64,000 nt of DNA from Saxidomus purpurata (lineage: Eukaryota; Mollusca; Bivalvia; Venerida; Veneridae), in contig JAFMSR010000001.1 of NCBI GenBank assembly GCA_022818135.1, positions 32,349,563-32,413,562 of the forward strand. Direction: 5' to 3'. The number at the start of each line of letters is the position of its first letter. Positions within the stretch are counted from its first letter, which is position 1. Positions 33,170 through 45,400 of this stretch are shown here, piece after piece. The position numbers were made by a program, and so were the translations under genes. A model generated the notes under the pieces. It saw only the letters and a list, made by a program, of their open reading frames with translations, had not been told where the DNA came from and searched no databases.

Positions 33170-33388
33170 ATTACACAGCATCAAGCTGTGCCACTCACTC
33201 TGTGTAGGAATAAGTCCTTTCAGAAGGTAGGGAATGATATCATGTGTCACAATTAACCCTGCATTCCTGTCAAATGTCTTACAAGTGATCTATGCACCCT
33301 TAAAGCAACACACTATATTTGAGTTCAGTCTGTATTACATAATAGTATCACATGATTCTACAAACATTAAAAACACCCTTATAAATGC

Positions 33389-33443
33389 TCATTTATCAGG
33401 GCTAATAGTTCGGATTACACTCCTGGCCATTTCATGTTCCTTC
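33389..33443 (-). CDS. DNAJC4: DNAJC4-like terminal exon
   Basis: Acceptor TTTTCTATTTCAG, one base completing a Leu codon, then KEHEMARSVIRTISPDK and TGA. It continues the charged helix begun by the 30-bp exon at 34521-34550, which is why I believe both despite their size. Confidence 0.7.
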
Positions 33444-36400
33444 CTGAAATAGAAAATTTTATTAAATGACAACATACAGGGACACACCTGTTATTTTTTT
33501 CTGTATTTGCAGAATTGTTTTAGTGAACTGCTTTAATAAAGTAATAAATGTCAGGCAACATTTTATGGATACAGTCAGGAGTTCAGATGCTTAGTAAGTA
33601 AATCATAAAATAGAGACATTTATTATTTTGATTCTCACACGTCATTTCTTTGAAACTATCCAGAAGCTTATTTAATTGTGTAGAAGTGTGTAGTAGTGCA
33701 TCATTGCAACATTTAAATGCGAAAATGCGATTGCTTGTTTATACATAAATCACATTGTTAGCTGCATGTTGTCCTTACAGAACTGTGCTGTAAAACAAGA
33801 TACAGATTTTCCCCTGAATGTTTCTACTTGAAGCGCAGCCACTTGTGTTAGAACCAACATTGCAAGAGGGCCAAGACAGCCTTTATTGCTCGTCTGGCCA
33901 CCAGTAGCTATAATTCAAGGTCAACAACCACAGCTGAGGAAGGGTCAGTTTTGACCACTAGTTCAGAATTTTAACAAAATTCATAGAGGTTCACTACACA
34001 AAGCTACATTCCAAAGATCTTAAAAGATCTGCACCTTGTTGTTTTAGACAAGAATATTTTCTAAGTTTTCCCTAATATAGGCTATATAAACCTTTGTAAA
34101 AGTGATCCCCAAAGTCAGGGTCAATTTTGATCCAGGGATCATGATTTGAACAATTATGGTAGAGGTCTACTGGGCAATGCTACATGCTAGTTATCTAAGC
34201 TCTAGGCTTTGTGGTTTCAGAGAAGATTTTGAAAGTTTAAATCATATTTGTTACGATAGCGAACGGAACTCTGCATGGAATAGAATTCTATGAAGGAAAT
34301 GGTGGACGAATGGACGGTGAACCTAGCACTTAGTGACATGTGAGCTAAAACTGAAAAAAATCTAAATGCCAACCATATTCATTTTACTTGCAGTTTAAAT
34401 ACATGTACAATCATATGATGTGTAGCAAAATCCAAAATGACCTAAAAGGGACATTAATTTTTGCCAAGACTATAGAACCCACTATTTCACAGCTATTTCA
34501 TTACTATATGTCACACTTACAGCTTTTTCCTTCTCTCAAGTTCCTCTTTACTGAAAAACAAAACACAAAATTGATAAGTAACTACATCAAACAAGCTTCT
34601 ACATGAATAATAATATGTTTTTATCAATTAATGTTATTATTTTAAAATTTAGAGTTACAATAATTAGCTCATGAATATCTCAGTACTTTTGCCACAGACT
34701 TCCCTACAGTAGTTCAAATCCAGACTAAGCCGTTTATTTATTTCTGGTTGTCTATTAAAAAGATGTCAAAAGCTGCTTTACAAGATAAAAGGTAGGTAAA
34801 CTACAAACATGTATATAAATTATTTAACTTTTACTGAATATTATTGAAAACACTGTAAGATAAATGAACAAATCAAATTGTCTCTTAAATAATTACTAAC
34901 AAATAAACAAGAACAAACAATAAAAGAATGCAAAGCATGGTCAACACCTCAACTTCCATGTATATATTTTCTTTGTTTAAATGTATTTGAAATTTGATGG
35001 TATTTCGCCAAAATGTCCCAAATGCAAAATGGTCTGATCTACAATAGCTGTAGAAAGTGGAAGAATTAATGGTACAAAATGTCAATACAATACATGTGCT
35101 TCTGTCACCTGAAGAACTCAATATGCCAAAAACTTTTTCCTATTTTTATGATGGTATATATCTGCAGGTAGTTAACATTTGTGAATTCTATCAGGTGAAC
35201 TAGTTACTTATTTGCAAATACTCTCAAAATAAGATAAATATCTAAAACGATGGAGTGTCTATTAGTGCCAGAACTGCAGCAGACATATGGTAACACAAAT
35301 CAGGAACGTAGAATATACGTTGATTCTACGTTCCTGCACAAGTTGATAAGTTATAGTATGCTAGGGTGTTTTTTTTTAAAGTAAGATAGCTAAGTTGATA
35401 ACCTAAGTTCACAATAACTAATCTTACTGTAAAACAATAAACAGTAACTAGGCATTGCCAACTAGAAAACAATTTGCTAGAGTTACCTTGGTAACTATAA
35501 GTAACAATTCACCAATGATTTTGAATGATAATTATCTTACTGTAAACTAACATGTGAACAGGAACTAGATAATTAAGTGGCCAACTAGTTAACAATTTGC
35601 ATTGCTTCTTATTGAATGGTAAAAAAAAATAATAATATAGGGGCCGACCCCAAAATTTTTTTAACTAGGTGTAGGGCAATCCTGTGCACTCAAACACACA
35701 TGTTTGTATCCAGATTCTTACAGTGTTCACAAATCTTGAATTTGTAAGTAGATAACCTGACAGAATTCGCAAATATTAAGGGGTTAACTTGATGATATTA
35801 AATTATCATGAAAGTAAGATAATTAATATGGCACAAATATGCCACACTATATTTTTAACTATGATATGTCCAAATGAAAAAAAGGATGAATGATAACATT
35901 TGTACAACTCTCAGTGATAAAAAACACAACTTTTTTGTATATGTATCTACAGTTGCAATGAGTTTTCTTTATTTTTAGTGGGCCATGTTGTGTGAAAACC
36001 AATGTTTGAGTTTTGCTACCAGTGCAGTGATCCAAGTGACAGAGAAATAGTGTGTAAATAGACAATATATGACTTATTCAGAAGCGCTTGACATAAATGT
36101 CATTTATGATCTCTGTTGCTTAATGTCTTTGTTTCTACATAGCTATAAATTGTTCTTCATATTCTTCTATACACCATGACCTACCTCAAACTCTTTCTGT
36201 TAGCTTTATATCTTAACTAAAAGGGCCACAATCTGTAACAAGATTATTCAAGAGTTATCTAACCCGATTGTCTGATTCACTTGAAAATTTTAAGGTTATA
36301 TTACCCTTCAAAATGGTCACATTGGTTTATATTTAAGAATGATGCTCAAAACACAGGGGATGCTTTAAAAACATATAAAAATAAGTTTTGCCAAGTTAGT

Positions 36401-39400
36401 TCTGTAATTGACAATCACAAATCAAGATACACATAACCAAAAAGGGTGGATTTCTTATTTTTGACTAGGATAGTCAAAAAAGATTTTAACATTTTCCCTC
36501 TACATGCTCTATATTCAATGTGAATGAAACTTTTATACAGATCGTTATTTTGGGGTAGTAACTATGGCAAAGTTTATTATTATATGAGAATAAATCACTG
36601 AATAATGTTTTATTTAAAATTTTTATGGTCACTTTGAACAGTAATATCACTTTTTATCTTTTTATCAAACTATAAACTATCCCCAATTGAAGGGCATGCA
36701 GTAACTTTGTCATTAATGCAACAACCTGTGCAATTTTATAACAGGACATCAACCCTAAAATAAATGGTTTAAAATGAAATAAAAGTCCAATGCAAGAACT
36801 GCTTTCTCCGATACTGTTTTGCTACTGTCACTCCAGTTAAATGCACATATCAACTAACATGATCCTAAAATAAGAAACAACTCTGTCACCATACCATTTA
36901 CTGAAACAGTTGATGACTTATTAAATTTATCCTTCATGAACAGGTAACTAACACTAGGGATGCCTGCACATATAGTCTTGATGTATTAAAGGCCTGGTCT
37001 CTGAATCCTCCTGCACCTTCCAGCAAGTTTCCTTCAAAATAAAACCCAACTTATACAGAAATGCTAAGCCAAGTAATGTTACCAGGCACTGTACATTGGG
37101 ACAAATGTCCGAGCACAGCAAATCATGTACTGCATCTCTTCTTTACTACTCTGAGTTACAAGAACCAGGTGCTGCCTAAAGTGTTAATACATGTAACAAG
37201 TTGAGGTGTTGACAATGCCTTGTTCATCAATCTGTTAGAATACCTACAGACTAGCAACATTGTAGTCTAGATATCTGCTATACAGAACGTCCCGTAGAAG
37301 GTAAAGAATCATTCCTATAACCATAGCCCAAAATATTCTGTCAAATGCAATTATAACTGGATCAGTTTCCCAGTTGTCGTTCGGGTTCCTCTCTTCTTCC
37401 TTTCTTTCGGAAGCTTGTTCATCCCTACGGAGCAAAAGAAAGGTTTATGTTAATCCTTTGCTATTTTTTTATCATACCTCAGGTGCTTTTCCCTATATAA
37501 GATTCCCATACCGCATCGGTAAACAAAAAATGATGTAACCCATGAAACATCATGATGTTACATCCCTGAAAGTCTAAAAATAGATTAAAAGACACTTGTC
37601 TAAAACAAAATGATGTTACCCATGTAACATCATGATGTTACACCTCTGTAAGTCTAAAAATAGATTATAGACACCTGTCTATATCAATATTGTCAATTTC
37701 TTATTTCGTAGTTTTTCGGTATGATAAAATAAATATCACATGCACTTGAGGGTGATAGCAGATATTGTGAACCCTTGAAAAGTAAATTAAATGTCAACAG
37801 AGGCGAAGCCAAGGTTGACATTACTTTTCAAGGGTTCACAATATCTGATATCACCCTCAAGTGCATGTGATATTTATGTAATAGCTGCCTTGTCTGTATT
37901 TAAATATTGACAACACCATTAGTTGTTTAAAAGGGTGCTTGCTGAAAATTCACTCATTAAATAACAAACAGCGGGCTGCCATAAAGGGATAAAGGGGTGC
38001 TCACTGAAAATGAATTCACTGAAAAGTGAAGAGTGGAGATCATTATCAGAGGGCATGGATATATCGGCTGATCATGATCTGCACTGGTTACAAAAGCAAA
38101 GTCATTTGTCACTAACAGGATTAGTGTTAATAATAACTTTCAATATGGCAGAATTAGAACCAACACATCAGTTCTTAGTCTTCTGTTGCAAAATCATCTG
38201 TAGAACAAAGAAAGTAGGTTTTTTTACTGATGCTACTTGTTTTAATCTTTTGAAGTAAACTACTGATTGAACACAATGGAAGGTGATTTTTTTAATATTT
38301 GCTCTCATTCTTACTGAGTTGCTGCTTTTATTAAATTAAAATTGTGAATATTGTTTTTGATACATAGGGCCAAATTTGGGCTTATTGTGACGAAATTGGC
38401 TGAATGACAAAATTTTGCAAATACAGGTTCGTTCCAGTCAATACCATAGACGGACATTTTTCTCATGTAGAACCATATGATTGAGTGTACCCCCCCTGAA
38501 AAAAATATTATGCCTGACAAAGAGTTGACCATTATTCTATATATGACATGAAATGTGAGGTGCTAGCAATGCTTTGACAACTGCATGTTCTGCTATACGT
38601 ACTGCTTCTGTACCAGGTAATCATCGTCAAAGAAAATCTGCCCCAAGGTAAATATCAAACAGAAAACACCAAAAGAAATTAACATAACATTTTGCCGATA
38701 TCTTAGTTTCTCCTGAGCTGCTTGCCTTTCTTCTCTAGTCAATATTCTGGTAGGCCTGCTCACCCTGTAGTATAATATACAATGGCATTAAAATCTTCTG
38801 TATTTATTTAGATAGCAACTTGGCAGTATCAAGTTTTTAAGGCAGAATTTCAAGTAAACCTGGTCAGAAACCGGTCTTCCAAAAAAAATTAAAAAAAAAT
38901 TAAAGAACTTCAATCAAACTGTGTAAACAAAAAATTCCAGAAAAACCTCAGGTTCTAATTTTAGTAACAACCTTATACATTGTATATCTTCTGGAAAAGC
39001 CATGCTTTCCTTACAGTTTTTACAACTCAGTTTTTGATTCACGTAAGTATCATATCTATACTTTCTGCTTAAATGAGATGCCCAAAAATGGTAAGATCCT
39101 TGATACATACTATTCAATATATCAGTGATGCATACAAATTATATTGAATTGAATTTGTCTTATCAAAGACACTGGCTCAAACAAAATTGATAGGCCAGGT
39201 TTCTGCTCCTACTAGATGTGTACTGGTATATGCGTGTAACTAAAAAATGGCAGAACATTCAAGGATGTCACTTTCAACACATATTTAGTCTTTGTTAAAG
39301 CCTTATCTTTGTCTTGAAGCCTTAATTTGATACATTTCTGGTGGGTATTTTTAACTTCCAAATCATTCAACAAAATGTTTGGAGATTCCCAGCTACACTC

Positions 39401-42400
39401 CATACTCTGAAGTCAGTTTGAAACTATAAATAGCAGTATGATGACGACACTGGAATTCCTTAGTTTGCTACAATGTACATGTATCTTTATTTTCCTGATC
39501 AGTTTCCATGTACTGGTACTGTGTATATGTGAAAAGGTCCCTAATCATTATAACTATACTCTCCCTCCTACTCCAATAGTAGCAAAGGTGCTGACCATTC
39601 TTTGCACTAACTTTTCAAACTAATACTTGCCCAAAACAGGAGAAATATATATGGTGCAATGATACAAAATAACACAAAGAGTCCCACAACATTCTGAAAT
39701 GTGACTTCATTAAGTATATCTGGCACTTCTGCCTTCACTCTTATATCAAACAAGTCCAATAGTTTCTGTAATTTAGCTCTGTTAGCAGACACAGTATCAG
39801 TATCCGTCCTTGCCGTCCTAAAAATAAAGATGGGCCTTCCATAAATTATAACAGAAAACTGCTGTTGTAGCTTTTTAACTGCCAGGATACAACAGTAGTA
39901 TACTGTCAACAGAACCACTTTCTGTTATAAAATGTTTAATGATGGATGCTCATCAAGTCACACTTGTTAAGACTGGAATGACACTTCTCTGATTATGCAT
40001 ATATTTAATTTTTAAGCATTCATAACCTGAACTTGCTGACCTTTCAGTCTGAAAGTTCAGTCTTGTAGCAACCTTTCATTAAGACTTACAAAATTGCAAG
40101 GTTTCATAAAGATCAGATAAAAGTATGGATTTTATAGTTTGCAACTTGCCCTCTACTTAACAAACTAACACTCTCACAAAGTCCACAACAGACTGGAACT
40201 GGATAGAACTGTGCCTATACAGTAACAGTGTGTCCTAAGGGTGTTGTTTTTTTTAAACCAGTTTAGCTACAGATGTATCTTTAACACCATATAAACAACT
40301 GAAATAATATATTCTGATAAATCAATGAATTCATACATCCTTCCACAAAAACTGTCAGACATTTCTACTCATAACTACATGTATTCAGGTACATGTATTA
40401 AAATTTCTGGTGGATTTGTAGAATTAGGTCTAGATATCGGGTCTAGATATCGGGTCTAGATACATTTGAAGACCTTTCTTGTCGAAGACCTGCAGCAAAA
40501 AGAAAAGCTGAGGTGTTGTCCATGCTTGGTGCTCAGGAAGCATACAAACCGGTTGCCTTGCTCTGATATGGATCTGCTCACAAGCCAGACACGCATCAGA
40601 ACAGTTGGTAAAAGCAAAAGCATAAACACTAATAAGACGTTTGTGCCTCCCCCTCTGTTTACACTCTGGTTGTCCTCTCTTAAAACAATAAAAGCTAACT
40701 GTCAGACACAAATTCTAGACTTAGTATGTTCTCCCCTATCTTCTCTTCACCCTAACAATCACAGAACACGAGCGAAACAAACAAAGTGTTGTAACAACAC
40801 CATTACCCCCAATCACTAGCAGTATGACTGAACGCATATTTTGGATGAATCCATTCTACATGTAATGTACATTTTGTATTATCGTTCAGAACTTTATATG
40901 ATAAGTTATTATTGGTAATTATAACAGTTCATTTTATGCTTTTCAATGAAATACTGAAATGTATAAGTGAAATAAAATTGTAATTTTATTGTTTCAAAGC
41001 AGTGAAAATATCAAAACATACATGTATCTCTGTTCTGAAATATTACTTGTTGATGACATTATAGACCACGCTGCTGCTGAAGTGTGGTGATCACAGTCAT
41101 GCCCATCTATGCATTTGGTTTGAGTGAGTGTAGGACAATGTCAAAACTAAACATCATTTTTATCTATTATTTCAGCATCTTCACATAAATTATAATTATT
41201 TCTGAGGTTTGGTGATGACCATCCTTTACATGTTTATTTCAAGTACAATACTTGCTGTTAGGTTTTCATCATATGAAGTGTGCATTTCACGAATATAAAT
41301 ACACTAATAAGAATGGACATTTTCACACATAGGACATCAAGACCACTTTCTGTATTAGACTGTGAATTGTTGGTCCAGCCCCTAGAATACAGTACAGACA
41401 ATTAGATTCTGTAACCTGGTCAACAGTCAGCCACTAAATGCAACATGACAACTTCTTATGAAAAAAAATTCTGTTACCAGTGCTAAATATTCTATTGAAG
41501 GTGACGCCCGACAAAAGCTAACATTAACCTCCAAATGTTTTTATCTTTTTTTATGGTATGTTAAAGACCTTTCCAAAAATATATAGATTTACATACTTTC
41601 TAATCACAATATAAGATTTCTATTAGACCTGTACACAGCTGTAAAACTTATATAAGACTATCTAGCACCTCGGTCAATATAGGTTTCACAGCTGTGTACT
41701 TATCCAATAGAATTCAGTATCATACTCATCAATGTGTAATAACCTCACATTATATTCATAGCTCCATTAAGGCTGTGAATTATCAATGAGAAGCAAACTG
41801 ATAATATGAATGCCTCCTATGGTAGAAGCTTCGTATCAAATTTCAATGAATTCTGTCAAATGGCTGCTGAAGCATGATGCGGCTACACACTTAGTAAAAT
41901 GTTTGTTATGATAATAGGACATAACTCTGTGAAAAGCTGTACTGTAAATTACATGATTTCATCTTAAATTTTCCCTTTACTAAGCTCTTCTGTGAAGTGA
42001 AGCTTTCTATAAAGTTTAACTTGGACTCCAGGAATCCAGGAAGTGTTTGTGTAAAGTTGTGAGGACAATAATATTCAACTGACACAGACCTAGCGACCAC
42101 AATAGGAAGCAATGATCCAAATAACTTTGCAGGAAGGTGAGGTGTTGATAATTTAGCTCATTTACAAATACTTGCTTCTCTCTTGCATTTTCTTGTCTCT
42201 GATATGTAAGGCATAGAAACATCCAATATAGAATGGTATAAGGATGACATAGGTATATATCCATACAATCTTTTGAGAAAATGTAGCATAAAATTTCCAA
42301 TCATCTTCACTGGTCTCGTTCCTCTTATCACTAGAATTATCATTAAATCATAAAGATAATTTTACTCTTCAAACTACATGTATTATCATCAACAACTCGA

Positions 42401-45400
42401 TACATACACTGTCACTCATAAATAATTTCAAGTACTCTATACATTACTAGTTCCCCGATTTATTTTGGCTATATTGGATGTCAGCAGCATCTCCAACTAA
42501 ACTAGACCATGATTCTTATTTTATGTCTAAACATTTCAGCCATTATTTTCTCTACACTTGTATACTAAGTAAATAGCTGGTTTTCATGTTCCATTCAAAA
42601 GCTGTTACAGAGAGATCCTCCTTTTTTTAGTATCTGTATTTACAGTAACATTTAATTATCCATTCAGTTAGTCTCGCTATTTTTTTATTTATCTCATTTT
42701 TTTTTATTGATTGTATGCAATGCATGCATAAGGCATAAAAAGCATATTTAATTTTCTTAAGAATCAAACTATTACCAATTGGTGTCTTATGTGTTTATAA
42801 TTGGCTCTTCTCTAAAAGATTAAAAGGTTTTCATTTGAGGGATGTGTGCCGATGCCCTAATTTTAAACCACATCAAAATTAAGACCATTTGAAAATCGCC
42901 ATATTTTGACCACTCAGATTTAAAGCCATATGTAAATAGAATTAACACTTCATTCATGTACCTTGCAGCCAAGGTGCTGACCAGTTTCTGCTATCTAGTA
43001 TTTCTGTATTCAATACTTGCCCATAAAAGATAAAACCCAGTATGATTAATAACGGTCCACAAACAAAAGAAATTACACTGGAGAAAGCTAGCATGTTCAT
43101 TGTTTCTTCATCAAAAATAACATCTAGCCAGTCTGTTGACATGTTTTGGCTCCTAGAATACAAGCAAATGTCTTATACATATATTCCCTATTCTCATTTC
43201 TGACCCTCTTTCTCCATGATACAGCATGTATCTGTGTTCCAATTTGTGGGCATACTACATTATTCTCTCATGAGATGTGTAAAAAGTAAAACCCATTAAG
43301 ATGTTTATTAGTTTCTGATATTCAAAGTTGACACAAAGTTGTCCTGTGTGACCTTGACCTTATATACAAAACTGACCTTGATAAATACCATACTAGCTAT
43401 CAATATATGTATCTACATGCACAGAGTAATGCAGGAGCTACAGAGCAGCGACTTTCCTTTTACTGATGTATTTTAATAGTTCACATTGAACCTGACCTTG
43501 ATCTCCAGCATAGATGTATAATGATCCCCCCCTTTGAATCATTTGACATACATGTCACATATGTTAACTAACATTAGGCATAGCCAAGACTTCATTAACA
43601 GGTATATAAAGGTTCGAATCTGCTTGATTTATATGGTACAATCTGACCTGGCACCGTGACTTCGGTGTGAAAAGCAGAAATATCCTTCTTTGTATCATTT
43701 GACCTGATTTTTTTTAAACTGAAGGTTTTTAACTGCAACCATTTTAACTTTTGTTACATAAAGTTCATTGGGGGAATCATTACTTTTTAAAAGAAAGGAG
43801 AATACCAAAATTAAATTTAATTTGTAAATCAACATCTGGTAAAATAAACCAAGCCAAATTGTTAGCTAAATGAACTTTGTAAAAAAACCAAGGCACATAA
43901 CCAATAAGAATAACATACCACAGTTTCTTGTATGTTACAAAAGAGAAGCTGGTAGCATTTGCATCTTCTCCACTAACAGGACATTTTCTCTTTTAAAAGA
44001 TGGCTTTTAACCTATCAGACTTAAACAGATAAAAAATTATTATTATGAGAATGCACTCACTAGTCTGTGCAGAACAATGTTACCAGATCTTAAAGGCCAT
44101 GTTTTCTTCATCAAGTACTGCTCTCATACTACTATTATATACTGCAAACATTAGGATATTTTTTGCAAATTGTAGACTCTGTAACAGCTCAACATTATAG
44201 CTCCAACGAAATTTCAAACAGACCTGAGTTTGAATAGATTTTATATCATAATTAAATATCGTGGTTTTATGTAAATGCTAATAGTATTATGTGGATCATT
44301 CTCTCCTCAGCACAGAAATTCCAGTCTGTGAGATTCCTCTTTTAAGTCTTCCCGGATTCCTTGTATCATATACATGTAAATTCATTCAAGAGTGAATCAG
44401 GAACTTTCAAATGTCTATGCAAGTTTTATAACTGAAATAATAATTACAATATGCAAACAATAGTGCTTAACTTTCAAAAAATAGGCATGTCACCGAGTCT
44501 TAATTGTTCCAAGTTTATCGAAGATGTGATATAACTAGTTTAAGTTAGAGACCAGACAACTCTAAATTTTTCAAATTTTGGCAATAACTCTGAAGTGCCT
44601 GTACAGATTAAGCTGGATATCAAACTGAGCCAAGATATTTTGTCACTAAACATTCACGATAAGTTAAGTGAAAACTAGATAAGTATTGTTTAAGTAAAGA
44701 GTATGGACAGATCTAAATTTGTCCAATTTTGATAAAAAATAGACACGTAACTGCTGAGTGAACGGGACAATTGGCCAACGAACATTCCCATCAAATAAAG
44801 TGAAGATTTGGAATTCTTTATGTAAGAGACTGGACAACTTTGTGGATAGCAGCTGCAGGTGATCCCATAATACGGTCCATCACAACGGGCATATAAATAC
44901 AAATTATGGCTGACATGCTTTTAGATAAGATGTTATTAAAATTTTATTCCAGCACCATTGGAAGCCTTATCTTCTAGGATGCCTCTAAAGCACCTTATCA
45001 ACTTATTAATTATTGCCCCATTCAAACAGCACTTACAATATCCTTTAAGCAAGTTATTACAAATTCAAAATCTTAGAATAAATCAAATACCCAGAAGGGA
45101 TGATCGATCAATTGTGAAGGCTCACTCCAGGACACTGGACAAGGCTCAGAGGTTACTGATTAACTTTCCAAAGAAGCTGATACATGTAGTTATAACATTC
45201 CACTGGTTACACTGACAGACTGAGTACATACTGACAGAAAAGGCCAAAAGACTCTCCCTTGATGAACAGTTAATCAACTGTGACAAGTAAATAAACATAC
45301 AGAAGTATCAGTTTGGTCTTAAAGAAACATTTATATATGCACTTGAACCAGTGAATTTCATAGAATTGAACCAATGAATTTCATTATTGCATTGAGTTTT

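Larger units (their letters stand above)
28894..33388. other. Tail-to-tail intergenic region between the TRIM-like and DNAJC4-like genes
   Basis: Contains the repeats at 29040-29430, 30345-31010 and a decayed ~88-bp tandem at about 32045-32300 ('tctataaataaatcctaaca ... gtgtagag'). Otherwise AT-rich, no gene seen. The right end should include the DNAJC4-like 3' UTR. Confidence 0.5.
34551..37247. other. DNAJC4-like intron between anchor exon E and the microexon
   Basis: Holds candidate exon F, the palindrome at 35301-35336, a decayed local duplication at about 35420-35600 ('gccaacta...aacaatttgc') and the MITE-like repeat at 36297-36710. No other gene seen. Confidence 0.5.

Noticed and set aside
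38311..38532. Seventh anchor exon (hydrophobic minus-strand frame)
   Set aside because: No acceptor with pyrimidine tract in the right phase before the hydrophobic part.
40466..40819. 117-codon plus-strand frame
   Set aside because: Low-complexity, no Kozak or splice support, lies in an intron of the DNAJC4-like gene and has no recognisable domain.
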